Counted from the first letter of the stretch, positions 1-10,673 are shown. The stretch is 64,000 bases of DNA from Blastococcus colisei (GCF_006717095.1 NZ_VFQE01000001.1:62001-126000); one strand, 5' to 3'. Notes: a model not told the origin generated them from the letters alone. Program-made: numbers and translations.

Positions 1-328
1 CCAGCAGCTCCCGGGGCCGCGGCAGCGGGCCGCGGTTGACGCGGACACGGTTCGCGCGGCCCGGGTTGATCTCGATCTCGACCAGCAGCTCCCGGTCCCC
101 GCTGCGCAGCGCGGCCCGGACCACGGCCTGGCTGTCGCCGTGCCGGACCATCGGGGCGTCGCTGGACACCCGGTGACTGCTCATCGTGGCCAGGTAGCCG
201 ACGGCCTCGACGAGGTTGGTCTTGCCCTCGCCGTTGCGGCCGACGAACACCGTGGGGCCGGGGCCGAGCGCGAGGTCGACCCGCTCCCAGCTGCGGAACG
301 ACCCCAGTTGCAGGTGCCGGACGTACAC
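1..328 (-). CDS. recF: DNA replication/repair protein RecF, N-terminal part
   Basis: RecF is an SMC-like ATPase that loads RecA at single-strand gaps. Only the first 109 codons are in the window; the gene runs off the left edge. The translation starts with the family opening [14 protein letters not shown] and contains a Walker A loop, [13 protein letters not shown], near residues 30-42, where RecF proteins carry it. I chose the GTG at 328 because it gives the usual RecF beginning; a GTG at 343 would add five residues. The gene lies downstream of gnd and dnaN on the same strand, as in other actinomycetes. Seen: start and P-loop. Inferred: the rest of the protein. Confidence 0.93.
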   Translation of the reverse strand, partial: MYVRHLQLGSFRSWERVDLALGPGPTVFVGRNGEGKTNLVEAVGYLATMSSHRVSSDAPMVRHGDSQAVVRAALRSGDRELLVEIEINPGRANRVRVNRGPLPRPRELL

Positions 329-348
329 CTCAGCCCACGGCACCCGTG

Positions 349-368
349 GCGTTTATGGCCATAAACGC
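349..368. repeat. 20-bp perfect palindrome GCGTTTATGGCCATAAACGC
   Basis: A perfect 20-base palindrome between the gnd stop and the recF start. Its 12-base core TTATGGCCATAA recurs at 63619-63630 with similar flanks (GCGTTTATGGCCATAA then a nearby GCCGC and TGAG), so it is a dispersed repeat rather than a chance palindrome. A possible protein-binding site or small repeated extragenic element; function unknown. Confidence 0.6.
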
Positions 369-388
369 CGCTGAGAGGTGTCGGCGGG

Positions 389-1321
<933 letters not shown>

Positions 1322-1425
1322 GACGGCGTCCCCTCTCGGCGTTCTGTCCTGGTCGGTGGTTCGCGAAGTGGCTCAATCGTGCTGGCTCGCCGGGAGTTGC
1401 GCGAAAGGGAGCCGGCTCCGGCGGC

Positions 1426-2586
1426 TCAGCCGGGCAGCCGCACCGGCATGATCAGGTAGCGGTAGCTCCCGCTGCGCTCGGCCGGCTTCTCCGGCCGGCC
1501 GTCGTCGGCGGCCGGCTCCTCGACGCCGGAGAGCACGGCCGGCTTGAGCGGGCTGGTGAAGTCCATCCGCGCCCGCTCGCTGTGCACCGCGGCCAGTCCG
1601 TCGAGCAGGAACGTCGGGTTGAAGCCGATGGTCAGCGGCTCGCCGTCGAACTCGACGTCGCAGCGCTCCTCGGCCTGCCCCTCCTCGTCGCTGCCGCCGG
1701 CGCGCAGGGTGACCTGCCCGGGGGTGAACTCGCAGCGCAGCGGCGTGCCGCGCTCGGCTACCAGGGCCACGCGCTTGGCGGCGTCGGTGAACAGTCCCAC
1801 CGGCAGCGTGGCGTGCGAGTTCGACTCGTTGGGCATGATCGCGCGGTACTTCACGAACTCCGCGTCGAGCAGGCGCGTCGTCGTCTGCCGGTCCTTGCCC
1901 GACAGGCCGAGGATCCCCTCGCCGGAGCTGCCGGACGCCAGCGAGAGCACGATCTCCGGCCCGCTGGTCAGCGTCTTGGCCGCGTCGGCCAGGGTGCGGG
2001 CGGGCACGAGGACCGCGGCGGACACCCCCGGGGTCTCCGGCCGCCAGGCGAACTCGCGCACCGCCAGCCGGTACCGGTCGGTGGCGGCCAGGGTGATCAG
2101 GTCGTCCTCGATCTCCAGCCGGACGCCGGTGAGCATCGGGAGGGTGTCGTCGCGGCCTGCGGCCACGGCCACCTGGCCGACCGCCTCGGCGAAGACGTCG
2201 CTGTCGACCAGCCCGGCCGACGACGGCATCGACGGCAGGGAGGGATAGTCCTCGACCGGCAGCGTCGGCAGGCTGAAGCGGGCGTTGCCGCAGGTGATCG
2301 ACAGCCGCGGACCCTCGGCCGTGATGTCCACCTGGTGCGGCGGTAGCGCCCGGGTGATCTCCGCGAGCAGCCGGCCCGGTACGAGGACGCGGCCGGCCTC
2401 GGTGGCGTTCACGTCGACCTCGGCGCGGGCGGACACCTCGTAGTCGAACCCGGAGACCGACAGCTGGTTCCCGTCGACCTCGAGCAGGATCCCGGCCAGG
2501 ACCGGCACGGAGGGACGCGGCGGCAGGCTGCGTGCCGTCCAGGCGACGGCGTCGGCGAGCACCTCACGTGCCACCCGGAACTTCAT
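1426..2586 (-). CDS. dnaN: DNA polymerase III beta sliding clamp
   Basis: The ring-shaped processivity clamp that tethers DNA polymerase III and repair polymerases to DNA. The product has 386 residues, the usual length for three repeated clamp domains. The N-terminus MKFRVAREVLADAVAW and internal segments such as RPSVPVLAGILLEV and VLVPARTLADAAKTL match actinobacterial DnaN; the C-terminus ends YLIMPVRLPG, the family's closing motif. I chose ATG 2586 because it gives the standard MKFR start; an in-frame GTG lies four codons upstream at 2598. The gene is directly downstream of the oriC spacer and reads in the same direction as dnaA. Confidence 0.97.
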   Translation of the reverse strand: MKFRVAREVLADAVAWTARSLPPRPSVPVLAGILLEVDGNQLSVSGFDYEVSARAEVDVNATEAGRVLVPGRLLAEITRALPPHQVDITAEGPRLSITCGNARFSLPTLPVEDYPSLPSMPSSAGLVDSDVFAEAVGQVAVAAGRDDTLPMLTGVRLEIEDDLITLAATDRYRLAVREFAWRPETPGVSAAVLVPARTLADAAKTLTSGPEIVLSLASGSSGEGILGLSGKDRQTTTRLLDAEFVKYRAIMPNESNSHATLPVGLFTDAAKRVALVAERGTPLRCEFTPGQVTLRAGGSDEEGQAEERCDVEFDGEPLTIGFNPTFLLDGLAAVHSERARMDFTSPLKPAVLSGVEEPAADDGRPEKPAERSGSYRYLIMPVRLPG

Positions 2587-3605
2587 CTCTCGACCCACCC
2601 CAGCTCAGCTTCGGCGTCCCTCTCGCGGGAACGGCCCTCGTGCACCGGCAGGTGGGCGCAGGTGCGTCCGGTGCCGGTGCGGTGCTCATCGTGCCTGCTG
2701 CGGTCCCCCCGGGGGAAACCCCGGTCCCTCGATGAGCTGTTACGCCTCTTCCGGCGCAGGCTCCCCACTCCGATCTGCTGCCCGCCGGTGCGGGTCTCGT
2801 GCCTGGCTTCGTGTCTGGGTCAGGGCTCGGGGCTGCGCTCCGGAACGGAGCTTCCCCACCCAGAGTGTGGTTCGAGAATCTCCGAGATAACTCCCTCATC
2901 CTCGTCATCACACGTGTGGAAGCTGGGGATCGAGGCCGTTCGTGCAGGTCAGGTCCCGACCACGGCTGTTGGCCGATTGTGGGCGGTCACCGTCGACCTG
3001 TTGTCGACACGTGGACATCTCGACGGTTGTTCACCGTCGTCGGTCGGCGTCCACCCCTTGTCCCCCGTGTCTCCCTGCTGGATCCCCAGGTCGTGCCCAG
3101 CCCGACGGCGACGGCGATCGGTCCTCCGGGACCGGGATCGGGGCATGTTCGCCATACCTGCAGGTCAGGGCGGGATTCAGGGACGGATCGGCGTCGGCGG
3201 CAGCACGGTCGGCCGACGGGCTTCGGTGACCAGCGGTGACCCGTCGGGCACGAGATCTCCCCAACCTGTGCACATCCCTGGGGACAACTTCTCGACGAGT
3301 CGACGCGGATCACCGACCGGCCACCGGCAGCTACCGCCCCGGACGAGGGCTCCGGGGGTGTCGACTTCTTTCCACGGCTGTGGACAACCCAGTGGGAAAC
3401 AACTCCGACGTCCTCCGGACGACACCGCGGCCAACAACTTCGTCGTCCTCCGGACGACACCGCGGCCAGGGCGATGGCTCCGAGCCAGCCGGGGACGGCA
3501 CCCGTCGCGCCGAGTGGGCCCGGAGGGTCCGCGCAGGCGCGACTCAACGGCTCAGCGGGCTGGGGGACGGCAATTGGAGGCGGCGCGGTCCGGAGGACCG
3601 CAGTG
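2587..3605. other. Replication origin (oriC) candidate, dnaA-dnaN spacer
   Basis: A 1.0 kb non-coding spacer between dnaA and dnaN, the usual actinobacterial oriC position. It holds one exact DnaA box, TGTGGACAA at 3379-3387 (reverse of TTGTCCACA), and looser boxes: TTGTCGACA 3001-3009, TTGTTCACC 3027-3035, TTGTCCCCC 3058-3066, TGTGCACAT 3267-3275 and TGGGGACAA 3279-3287. It also holds a 35-bp tandem duplication (3398-3468) and, next to dnaA, a repeat-family-B element. The stretch at 2860-2930 is relatively AT-richer and may be part of an unwinding region. Open frames on both strands here show no recognisable protein. The origin assignment is inferred from position and boxes. Confidence 0.8.
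3398..3468. repeat. 35-bp tandem duplication in the origin spacer
   Basis: Two adjacent near-identical units with a period of 35 bp. Each contains CGTCCTCCGGACGACACCGC followed by GGCCA, and is preceded by AACAACT. Each unit carries the small inverted repeat GTCC-TCC-GGAC. The pair starts 10 bases after the exact DnaA box at 3379-3387, so it may be part of the origin's spacing architecture or a slippage product. Confidence 0.65.
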
Positions 3606-3608
3606 TCA
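3511..3608. repeat. Dispersed repeat family B, copy 1 (3' of dnaA)
   Basis: About 98 bp sharing blocks in the same order with 14415-14515: CGAGTGGGCCC, a GGAGG-GTCCGCGCAGG block, CGACTCA-CGGCTCA, a GGACGGCA-like block, and a terminal hairpin. The hairpin here is GCGGTCC-GGA-GGACCGC (3585-3601); in the other copy it is GCGATCC-GGA-GGATCGC, so the stem changed in compensating fashion. The element abuts and overlaps the dnaA stop codon, and the hairpin could act as its terminator. Confidence 0.65.
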
Positions 3609-5345
3609 TTGCCTTGCGCGGCTCTTGATGCGGGCCGTGAGCTCGGTGACCTGCGTGTAGGTCGCCCGCCGCTCGCTCATCAGGTTGGTGATCTTCTTGA
3701 CCGCGTGCATGACGGTCGTGTGGTCCTTGCCGCCGAAGGATGCACCGATCCGCGGCAGCGACAGCTCGGTCAGCTCGCGGCAGAGGTACATCGCGATCTG
3801 GCGCGCGTTGACGAGCGTCCGGCTGCGGTTGGAGCCCTGGAGCTCCTCCATCGTCACCGAGAAGTACTCCGCGGTGGCGGCCATGATGATCGCCGCGGTG
3901 ATCTGCGGCCCCTGCTCGTCGCTGATCAGGTCCTTGAGCACCAGCTCGGCCAGCGGCAGGTCGACCTGCTGCTTGTTGAGGCTGGCAAACGCGGTCACGC
4001 GGATCAGCGCGCCCTCGAGCTCCCGGATGTTGGTCTGCACCTTGCTGGCGATGAACTCCAGGACGGCGTCGGGGACCTGCAGCCGCTCGCCCCACGCCTT
4101 CTTGCGCAGGATGGCGATGCGGGTCTCGAGATCGGGCGCCTGGACGTCGGTGATCAGACCCCACTCGAACCGGGTGCGCAGCCTGTCCTCCAGCGTCGTC
4201 AGCTTCTTCGGCGCACGGTCGGAGGTGATGACGATCTGCTTGCTGGCGTTGTGCAGCGTGTTGAACGTGTGGAAGAACTCCTCCTGCGTGCGCTCGGCCC
4301 GCTCGAGGAACTGGATGTCGTCGATCAGCAGGAAGTCGATGTCCCGGTAGCGACGGCGGAAGTCCTCGGCCCGGCCGGAGTGCACGAGATTGATGAACTC
4401 GTTGGTGAACTCCTCGGTGCTGACGTAGCGCACCTTCACGTTCGGGAACATCCGCGCCGCGTAGTGCCCGATCGCGTGCAACAGGTGGGTCTTGCCCAGG
4501 CCGGACTCGCCGTAGATGAACAAGGGGTTGTAGGCGCGGGCCGGTGCCTCGGCCACGGCCACCGCCGCGGCATGGGCGAACCGGTTGCTGTTGCCGATGA
4601 CGAAACTGTCGAAGACGTACTTGGGGTTCAACCCGGGGTCCAGGCCGGCCGGGCGGCCGGAGTCGGGACGGCGACCCCGCCCTGCCCCGCCGGCGGGAGA
4701 ACCACGCCGGTCCCCGCCGGCCGGACCGTCGAGGTCGAAGGGCAGGACGTCGGCGGATCGACCGTCGCCGGCCCCGCCCCAGTCACGGCTCGGCTCCGAG
4801 CCCCACGTCGTGGTGGCCCAGTCCTCCGGGGCGCCACGGTCGACCGGCGCCCGGTCGGCCGGGCGGAGCTCGCGCACCTCGGAGTCGGCGCGCACCGGTC
4901 GCTCGTCGGAGCCGTCCCGGTCCCAGGGCGCGGACCCGACCACATCGGTCCGGACGCCGAAGGCGCTCCGGCCGTCGTCGGCGCGGTCGCGGCTGGCGCG
5001 GTCCTCCTCGGCGCGCTGCACCTCGGCCGCCGTCCACGGTCGCCGGGTGGGTTCCTCGTCGCGCGGCTCCGACCGGGGCTCGGCCGGTGCGTCCTCCAGC
5101 TGGACGGCGACGCGGATGTCGCGGCCGAACTGCTCGGACAGCGCCTCGGCGAGCACCCGGCGCATGCGGGACTCCAGCACGGTCTGGGTGAACTCGTTGG
5201 GAGCGGCGAGGACGGCGGTGTCCTCGACCAGACCCAGTGGGCGGGTCAGGTTGAGCATCGCGTTCTGCTGAGGGGACAGGCTCGTCGCCAGCCGCTCGCG
5301 GATCTGGTCCCAGACGGTCGCCAGGTCCAGCGTGGCATCGGCCAT
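3606..5345 (-). CDS. dnaA: Chromosomal replication initiator protein DnaA
   Basis: Binds DnaA boxes at oriC, opens the duplex and recruits the DnaB helicase. The product has 579 residues, long for DnaA because domain II is an extended charged and Gly/Pro-rich linker (about residues 95-235), typical of actinomycetes. Domain I starts [15 protein letters not shown]. The AAA+ domain has Walker [14 protein letters not shown] (about 278) and Walker [11 protein letters not shown]. Domain IV ends with the DNA-binding signature [16 protein letters not shown] (about 535-550). ATG 5345 is preceded by a strong GGGGAGGAA ribosome site. DnaA boxes on both sides of the gene suggest autoregulation. Confidence 0.98.
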   Translation of the reverse strand: MADATLDLATVWDQIRERLATSLSPQQNAMLNLTRPLGLVEDTAVLAAPNEFTQTVLESRMRRVLAEALSEQFGRDIRVAVQLEDAPAEPRSEPRDEEPTRRPWTAAEVQRAEEDRASRDRADDGRSAFGVRTDVVGSAPWDRDGSDERPVRADSEVRELRPADRAPVDRGAPEDWATTTWGSEPSRDWGGAGDGRSADVLPFDLDGPAGGDRRGSPAGGAGRGRRPDSGRPAGLDPGLNPKYVFDSFVIGNSNRFAHAAAVAVAEAPARAYNPLFIYGESGLGKTHLLHAIGHYAARMFPNVKVRYVSTEEFTNEFINLVHSGRAEDFRRRYRDIDFLLIDDIQFLERAERTQEEFFHTFNTLHNASKQIVITSDRAPKKLTTLEDRLRTRFEWGLITDVQAPDLETRIAILRKKAWGERLQVPDAVLEFIASKVQTNIRELEGALIRVTAFASLNKQQVDLPLAELVLKDLISDEQGPQITAAIIMAATAEYFSVTMEELQGSNRSRTLVNARQIAMYLCRELTELSLPRIGASFGGKDHTTVMHAVKKITNLMSERRATYTQVTELTARIKSRARQ

Positions 5346-6020
5346 GCCGTTTCTTCCTCCCCATCGGTGTCGACCCCGGTGCCCGTCCGTCCTCCGGCGT
5401 CCTCGGCACCTCTCGGCGCCCCGGTGGTCCCCTGGTGGGACCAGCCGCTGTGGATGCGCTGACGCATGTGTTCCACACCGGTGTCCACAGGCTGTGCACG
5501 GTCGACGACAGCTGCTGCCGGATCGCCCGCCGGATCCGGTGCCGATCGGCATCGCTGCAGGTCGAGGGCCGGTTGTGACGGAAGAACAGACGGTTCGATG
5601 GTCGGCTGACCGACGGGGTCGGCCCACGCGCCGTGACCCTGACGTCCGACGCGGAGCGACGGCGACGCTAACAGCCCCATCCACAGCCCGGCAACGCTCG
5701 GGCGGCCCGCCCGGGCGCGTCGGCTTCGGCGTGCCGCCACCACCGGAGGCCGCCCCGGGTGGACCATCGATGGTCGGGATGCGCCCGGTCTCCGGCCTCG
5801 GCGCTTCCTCGGTTATGCTGGCTGGAGTCTGTGGACGGTTCCGGCCGCCTCCTCCACCCTCGCGGTACGGCCGTGCAGGTGGGGAGCGGGGTGTGCCGTT
5901 CCGCAGTGACCAGCTTCCGGGGTCGTCGGGATGCGGCACGTCGCCGTCCTTCCTGACCCCCCGCGCGCGTCCGCCCACCGGCGGGTGCGCACCGCCGATG
6001 CCGTGTAGTGGGAGTACCTC
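5346..6020. promoter_or_regulatory. Divergent dnaA-rpmH spacer with DnaA-box-like sites
   Basis: A 675-bp spacer between dnaA (minus) and rpmH (plus) with no supported gene. DnaA-box-like sequences cluster near dnaA: TGTTCCACA 5469-5477, GTGTCCACA 5481-5489 and a TGTGGATGC near 5450, plus ATCCACAG near 5670 and TGTGGACGG 5830-5838. They fit DnaA autoregulation and possibly accessory origin function. A -10-like TATGCT around 5813-5818 is a candidate rpmH promoter with a leader of roughly 200 bases. The sites are seen; the roles are inferred from other actinomycetes. Confidence 0.55.
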
Positions 6021-6158
6021 GTGAGCAAGCGCACGTTCCAGCCGAACAACCGCCGACGGTCGAAGACCCACGGCTTCCGGCTGCGGATGCGGACCCGCGC
6101 GGGCCGGGCGATCCTCGCCGGTCGTCGGCGCAAGGGTCGCGAGAAGCTCTCCGCCTGA
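6021..6158 (+). CDS. rpmH: 50S ribosomal protein L34
   Basis: A 45-residue basic protein of the large ribosomal subunit. The translation [18 protein letters not shown], followed by [13 protein letters not shown] and [14 protein letters not shown], matches L34 over its whole length. The start is GTG with a GGAG ribosome site 7 bases upstream. It is the first gene of the plus-strand series rpmH-rnpA-yidD-yidC-khpB-rsmG, an order conserved in most bacteria next to dnaA. Confidence 0.97.
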   Translation: MSKRTFQPNNRRRSKTHGFRLRMRTRAGRAILAGRRRKGREKLSA

Positions 6159-6159
6159 C

Positions 6160-6582
6160 GTGCTGCCCGCGCAGGCACGCCTGCGCCGGCGTCCGGAGTT
6201 CACCGCGGTCGTCCGGTCCGGCAGGCGCGCCGGGCGGCCGACCATGGTGCTCCATTACCTCTCCGAACGGCCCGAGCAGGCCGCCGGTTCTCGGACGTCG
6301 CGGGCGGCGACAGGCGGTAACCCTGTGTCCCCCGACGCGGCCCCGCCCGGCGCCCGGGCAGGTTTCGTCGTCGGCAAGGCCGTCGGCAACTCGGTGGTCC
6401 GCCACCGCGTGACCCGGCGGCTGCGAGCCGTGGTGCGCGAGGAGCTGCACCGGCTCCCCCCGACCGCCGACCTCGTCGTCCGGGCGCGACCGGAGGCCGG
6501 AACCGCGACGTCCGAGCTGTTGCGCCGTGACCTGGTGTCCGGCCTGGACCGCCTGCTGGGCGAGCGGGTCCGGCACCGATGA
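6160..6582 (+). CDS. rnpA: Ribonuclease P protein component
   Basis: The basic protein cofactor of RNase P, which removes tRNA 5' leaders. It has 140 residues and starts [13 protein letters not shown]. The signature helix reads [21 protein letters not shown] (about residues 68-88), carrying the conserved RNR-like basic motif. Between the first strand and this helix is a Gly/Pro/Ala-rich insertion (about residues 38-66). The GTG start lies one base after the rpmH stop, so the two are tightly coupled; the end overlaps yidD by four bases. Confidence 0.93.
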   Translation: MLPAQARLRRRPEFTAVVRSGRRAGRPTMVLHYLSERPEQAAGSRTSRAATGGNPVSPDAAPPGARAGFVVGKAVGNSVVRHRVTRRLRAVVREELHRLPPTADLVVRARPEAGTATSELLRRDLVSGLDRLLGERVRHR

Positions 6583-6950
6583 TGCGGCGCGCCCTCCTCG
6601 CGGCCATCCGCTTCTACTCGCGGGCGATCAGTCCGGCCCTGCCGCCGCGGTGCCGCTTCTACCCGACCTGCAGCGCCTATGCCGCCGAGGCCGTGGAGCG
6701 GCACGGGGCAGCGCGCGGAACCTGGCTCGCGCTGCGTCGGCTGGCGAAGTGCGCGCCGTGGCATCCCGGCGGGGTGGACTTCGTGCCCGGCGCTCGCGAG
6801 TCGTCCGGAACCGCAGAGGTCAGCCACTCGTCGAGCACTGCAGAGTCGCCAGCGCCGGTACACGGCGGCGGACTCTCAGCCGCCCGCCGTCCCCATCCAG
6901 CCGCCCCGCCGGACCTCCGCCGGGCGAACGAGGAGTCCTCCGTTGCTTGA
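6579..6950 (+). CDS. yidD: Membrane protein insertion efficiency factor YidD
   Basis: A small cytoplasmic-face protein thought to help membrane-protein insertion alongside YidC. The core (residues 1-75) shows the family pattern: [26 protein letters not shown] and [19 protein letters not shown], with the conserved Cys residues in YPTCSAY and KCAPWHPGG. It is 123 residues long because of a Ser/Ala/Pro-rich tail of about 45 residues that looks unstructured. The ATG overlaps the rnpA stop (ATGA), and the tail overlaps the start of yidC by 8 bases. Confidence 0.93.
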   Translation: MMRRALLAAIRFYSRAISPALPPRCRFYPTCSAYAAEAVERHGAARGTWLALRRLAKCAPWHPGGVDFVPGARESSGTAEVSHSSSTAESPAPVHGGGLSAARRPHPAAPPDLRRANEESSVA

Positions 6951-8004
6951 CTGGCTGTACACCGCCATCTCCTGGGTGATGGCGCGGTGGCACTCGCTGT
7001 GGGACATGGTCTTCGGCAATCCGCCGGCCGAGACGGCGCTGGGTGGGCTGTCGTGGGTGCTGGCGATCGTCTTCCTCGTCGTGACGATCCGGGTGATCCT
7101 CTTCCCGCTGTTCGTGAAGCAGATCAAGTCGCAGCGGGCGATGCAGGAGCTCCAGCCGGAGCTCGCCAAGCTGCGCAAGCAGTACGGCAGCGACCGGCAG
7201 GGGATGGCGGTGGCCCAGCAGGCGCTCATGAAGGAGCGCAACGTCAACCCCCTGGCCGGGTGCTTGCCGATCCTGCCGCAGATCCCGGTGTTCTTCGCGC
7301 TGTTCCACGTCCTGCGCCGGCTCGCCCCGGACAAGGAGGGGCTCTACAGCTGGTCGGACGAGCTCACCGACCAGGCGGCCCGCGCTCAGCTCTTCGGTGC
7401 GCCGATCTCTGCGTCGTTCAACATGGACGGCGCCAAGGAAGCCGCGATCCTCGACATCGAGGGCGTCACCTACACGAACATCTACATCGTCGCGTTCGTG
7501 CTGATCGTGATCATGTGCTTCACGACGTACTACACGCAGAAGCAGATCATGAAGCGCTCCGGCCCGGTCGAGGGCCAGGCGGCGATGGTGCAGAAGATCC
7601 TGCTGTACGTCATGCCGGCCGGTCTGTTCGTCTCGGGCTTCCTCTTCCCGATCGGCGTCCTCCTCTACTGGTTCACCAACAACCTGTGGACGCTGGGCCA
7701 GCAGTTCTTCATCCTGCGCAAGATGCCCCCGCCCGGATCCGACGCCGCCAAGGCCAAGGCCGCTGCCGAGAAGCCGGTCATCGACCCGAAGACGCTCGCG
7801 CCCAAGCCCGGCGCCAAGCCGGTCCGCCCCAAGAGCGGCCGGCCGGCCACCCCGCCGGCTGCCGACGCGGCTCCCGCGGCTCCGGACGCCCCGTCGGCCG
7901 ACGGCGGCTCGGGTAACGGACAGCCGCCAGGGAAGCAGTCGCCCGGGGGCGCCACCAAGGCCGGCCAGTCGCCGCCGAACCGGGGTAAGCGCAAGCGCCG
8001 CTGA
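6943..8004 (+). CDS. yidC: Membrane protein insertase YidC/Oxa1
   Basis: Inserts and folds inner-membrane proteins, alone or with SecYEG. The product has 353 residues. A first membrane segment [20 protein letters not shown] (about residues 29-48) leads into the conserved [20 protein letters not shown], then three more hydrophobic segments and the motif [15 protein letters not shown]. The tail (from about 265) is a long Lys/Pro/Ala-rich cytoplasmic extension ending GKRKRR. I chose TTG 6943 because it has an AGGAG site and gives the standard [11 protein letters not shown] start; longer frames upstream only read through yidD. Confidence 0.95.
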   Translation: MLDWLYTAISWVMARWHSLWDMVFGNPPAETALGGLSWVLAIVFLVVTIRVILFPLFVKQIKSQRAMQELQPELAKLRKQYGSDRQGMAVAQQALMKERNVNPLAGCLPILPQIPVFFALFHVLRRLAPDKEGLYSWSDELTDQAARAQLFGAPISASFNMDGAKEAAILDIEGVTYTNIYIVAFVLIVIMCFTTYYTQKQIMKRSGPVEGQAAMVQKILLYVMPAGLFVSGFLFPIGVLLYWFTNNLWTLGQQFFILRKMPPPGSDAAKAKAAAEKPVIDPKTLAPKPGAKPVRPKSGRPATPPAADAAPAAPDAPSADGGSGNGQPPGKQSPGGATKAGQSPPNRGKRKRR

Positions 8005-8080
8005 CCGGCCCCGGCGTCCTGACCGACGCCCTCGACCACCGGGTTCGCCCGGCCGCCCGCACCGACCTGGGAGGAACCCC

Positions 8081-8737
8081 GTGAGTGCCCCGCAGCAGCC
8101 CGAGTCCACGCTGACCGCCGAAGCGACCAGTGACGCCGTCCTGAGCCCTCCGGGGGCGGACGCGGCGTCCGCCGACCCGGCCCTCCCCGACGCGGACGCC
8201 GCCAGCGACGACGCCGTCGTGGAGCCCGTGGCCGGCGGGACGGATGAGGCTGATGAGGATGACGACGAGGACGGCGCCGACCTGTTGGTCCGCGAGGGCG
8301 ACGTGGCCGGCGACTATCTCGAGCGCCTCCTGGACATCCTCGACAAGGACGGCGACATCGACCTCGACGTCGAGGGCGACCGTGCCTCGGTCGCCATCGT
8401 CGGCGGCAAGCTGACCGACCTGATCGGGCCCGACGGTGCGACCCTCGAGGCGCTCCAGGAGCTCACCCGCCTCGCCGTGGCTCAGTCCACCGGCGTGCGC
8501 AGCCGGCTCATGCTCGACATCGGCGAGTTCCGGGCGAGGCGTCGGGCCGACCTCACGGCGCTGGCCGGGGACACCGCGCGCCGTGTCGCCGCCAGCGGTC
8601 AGCCGGAGCGGCTGTCCCCGATGAACCCGTTCGAGCGCAAGGTCGTCCACGACGTCATCGCCTCGGTCTCGGGCGTGTACAGCGAGTCCGAGGGCGAGGA
8701 GCCGAACCGTCGTGTCGTGGTCCTGCCCGACAAGTGA
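8081..8737 (+). CDS. khpB: RNA-binding protein KhpB (Jag/SpoIIIJ-associated)
   Basis: A KH plus R3H domain RNA-binding protein encoded beside YidC in most bacteria. It has 218 residues. Residues 1-70 are an Ala/Asp/Glu-rich, probably disordered region with an acidic run (DEADEDDDEDGAD). The KH-type domain spans about 75-145 and includes IGPDGATLEALQELTRLAV. The R3H domain spans about 148-210, with RRRADLTALAGDTARRV and MNPFERKVVHDVIA. The GTG start has a GGGAGGAA site. The acidic N-terminus replaces the Jag_N domain of Firmicutes. Confidence 0.92.
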   Translation: MSAPQQPESTLTAEATSDAVLSPPGADAASADPALPDADAASDDAVVEPVAGGTDEADEDDDEDGADLLVREGDVAGDYLERLLDILDKDGDIDLDVEGDRASVAIVGGKLTDLIGPDGATLEALQELTRLAVAQSTGVRSRLMLDIGEFRARRRADLTALAGDTARRVAASGQPERLSPMNPFERKVVHDVIASVSGVYSESEGEEPNRRVVVLPDK

Positions 8738-8820
8738 CCGTTCAGTGAGCCAGCCGGCGTGCTCACATGGGCGCAGCAGCGTTCGGGAAGGCAGGCGACG
8801 GGCGCCGGCGCGGAGTCGGC

Positions 8821-9507
8821 GTGAGTGAGCCTGCCTCGCTCGCCGGCGACGGCGCGCCACCCACCCCGGCGGTCGCCGAGCGGGTGTTCGGTCCTGCCCT
8901 GCACCTGGCGGAGCGGTACGTCGGGCACCTGGCGGCCGACGGCGTCGTCCGCGGGCTGATCGGCCCGCGCGAGGTACCGCGCCTGTGGGAGCGACACGTG
9001 CTCAACAGCGCCGCGGTGGCCGAGGCGGTGCCGCAGCGTGCGCGCGTCGTCGACGTCGGCAGCGGTGCGGGCCTGCCGGGCATCCCCCTCGGACTGGCCC
9101 GGCCGGACGTCGTCCTCACGCTGGTGGAGCCCATGGCGCGGCGGGTGGAGTTCCTCGACCAGACCCTGGGCGAGCTGAACACGCTGGCCGGGCCCGGCGG
9201 GCTCCCGTGGCGGGTGGTGCGCGGCCGCGCCGAGGAACGCTCCGTCGTGACCGCGGTCGGAGTGGTCGACGTCGTGACCGCCCGAGCGGTCGCTCCCCTA
9301 CCGCGCCTGGTCGGCTGGTGCCGTGGGCTGATGCGGCCCGGCGCCCAACTGATCGCACTGGTCGGCGCCCGAGCGCTGGAGGAGCTGCCGAGGATGCGAC
9401 CGGAACTGGAGGCGGCGGGCATGCGGGACATACATCCGCGGGCCGTCGGTGCGGACCTCGGGGGTGCTGCCACTACCGTGGTGGTCATGACACGCGGAGC
9501 ACGGTGA
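8821..9507 (+). CDS. rsmG: 16S rRNA (guanine-N7)-methyltransferase RsmG (GidB)
   Basis: Methylates G527 (E. coli numbering) of 16S rRNA using S-adenosylmethionine; loss gives low-level streptomycin resistance in several bacteria. The 228-residue product has the SAM-binding motif VVDVGSGAGLPGIPLGLARP (about residues 76-95) preceded by PREVPRLWERHVLNSAAV, both family signatures. I chose GTG 8821 because it has a nearby GGAG and an N-terminus like the mycobacterial protein; an ATG at 8767 would add 18 low-complexity residues. It immediately precedes the parS/parAB segment. Confidence 0.92.
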   Translation: MSEPASLAGDGAPPTPAVAERVFGPALHLAERYVGHLAADGVVRGLIGPREVPRLWERHVLNSAAVAEAVPQRARVVDVGSGAGLPGIPLGLARPDVVLTLVEPMARRVEFLDQTLGELNTLAGPGGLPWRVVRGRAEERSVVTAVGVVDVVTARAVAPLPRLVGWCRGLMRPGAQLIALVGARALEELPRMRPELEAAGMRDIHPRAVGADLGGAATTVVVMTRGAR

Positions 9508-9537
9508 CGGCACCCTCGCACCGAGCGTCCGTGCGCT

Positions 9538-9551
9538 GTTCCACGTGGAAC
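9538..9551. promoter_or_regulatory. parS centromere site
   Basis: GTTCCACGTGGAAC, a perfect palindrome flanked by T and A (TGTTCCACGTGGAACA). It matches the bacterial parS family (TGTTTCACGTGAAACA in other phyla) with C/G at the fourth positions. It lies between rsmG and parA, so ParB binding may also affect parAB expression. Confidence 0.9.
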
Positions 9552-9576
9552 AGGCACCGGCCCCGCGTGAAACGGC

Positions 9577-9590
9577 GTTCCACGTGAAAC
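9577..9590. promoter_or_regulatory. parS centromere site, mixed half-sites
   Basis: GTTCCACGTGAAAC, joining the variant left half seen elsewhere in this window to the classical right half. It is 26 bases from the perfect site; a further half-site, GCGTGAAAC, lies between them. It sits 40 bases before the parA start. Confidence 0.85.
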
Positions 9591-9629
9591 GGCTGTGCAC
9601 ATGAAGAAGGCATGGAGGAAGGACCCGCG

Positions 9630-10673
9630 ATGACCGACCCGGGCGAACGGCTGCGCAGCAGCCTCGCTGCCGACCAGTCGTCCTCCTCGTCCTCCGGCGG
9701 TGTCGTGGACTTCGACAGCCCGATCGCGATGGAGGCGCTCAGAGCCACGCGCGTGCTGCACGCGGCCGACCAGGATCCCTTCCCGGTGCCGAGCCGGATC
9801 CGCGTCATCACGATCGCCAATCAGAAGGGCGGCGTGGGCAAGACGACGTCCACGGTCAACCTCGGGGTGGCCCTGGCGCTCTACGGGCTGCGCACGCTGG
9901 TCATCGATCTCGACCCGCAGGGCAACGCCAGCACCGCCCTCGGCGTCGAGCACACCGTGGGCACCCCCTCGGTCTACGACGCCCTCGTCGGCGACAACTC
10001 CCTGGCCGAGGTCGTCCATCCGACGACGGCGAGTCCGAAGCTGCTCTGCGTGCCGGCCACGATCGACCTGGCCGGCGCCGAGATCGAGCTGGTCTCCGTC
10101 GTGGCCCGCGAGCACCGCCTGCGCCGGGCGATCGAGGCCTACGTCCACGAGCTGCCGCCCGACCAGCGTCCGCACTACGTGCTCATCGACTGCCCCCCCT
10201 CGCTCGGCCTGCTCACCCTCAACGCGCTCGTGGCCGGGGACGAGGTCCTCATCCCCATCCAGTGCGAGTACTACGCGCTGGAGGGGCTGGGGCAGTTGCT
10301 CAACAACATCGACCTGGTCCGGCAGCACCTGAACCCCGGGATCTCGGTCCGGACCATCCTGCTGACCATGTACGACGGGCGGACCAAGCTGGCCGACCAG
10401 GTGGCCGACGAGGTCCGCAACCATTTCGGCGACCTGGTCCTCCCGGCGGTGATCCCTCGCAACGTCCGGGTGTCCGAGGCGCCGGGGTACGGGCAGTCGG
10501 TGCTCACCTACGACCCCGGCTCCCGGGGCTCGACGAGCTATGTCGAGGCCGCCCGCCAGCTCGCCGAGCGCGGTGTCGACCTTCCTCCGCTCGAACGCTC
10601 GGGGATGGCCGGGGCCACCGTCGCTCCTCCGGTCGCCGCCCAGCAGGCGGTCAGTGCGCAGGACAGTCAGTGA
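9630..10673 (+). CDS. parA: Chromosome partitioning ATPase ParA (Soj)
   Basis: A Walker-type ATPase that binds DNA non-specifically and moves ParB-parS complexes apart during chromosome segregation. It has 347 residues. The deviant Walker [15 protein letters not shown] is at about residues 68-81, [10 protein letters not shown] follows at about 97, and [18 protein letters not shown] is the Walker B region. The first 55 residues are a Ser-rich extension. ATG 9630 is preceded by GGAGGAAGGA; an ATG 18 bases upstream lies inside that ribosome site. It forms an operon with parB (28-base gap). Confidence 0.97.
   Translation: MTDPGERLRSSLAADQSSSSSSGGVVDFDSPIAMEALRATRVLHAADQDPFPVPSRIRVITIANQKGGVGKTTSTVNLGVALALYGLRTLVIDLDPQGNASTALGVEHTVGTPSVYDALVGDNSLAEVVHPTTASPKLLCVPATIDLAGAEIELVSVVAREHRLRRAIEAYVHELPPDQRPHYVLIDCPPSLGLLTLNALVAGDEVLIPIQCEYYALEGLGQLLNNIDLVRQHLNPGISVRTILLTMYDGRTKLADQVADEVRNHFGDLVLPAVIPRNVRVSEAPGYGQSVLTYDPGSRGSTSYVEAARQLAERGVDLPPLERSGMAGATVAPPVAAQQAVSAQDSQ

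Noticed and set aside
3474-5462. Long open frame on the plus strand antisense to dnaA (also 2662-3660 in the origin spacer)
   Set aside because: Arg/Gln/Pro/Gly-rich composition typical of high-GC antisense frames, no domain, no ribosome site, and fully opposite a clear dnaA.
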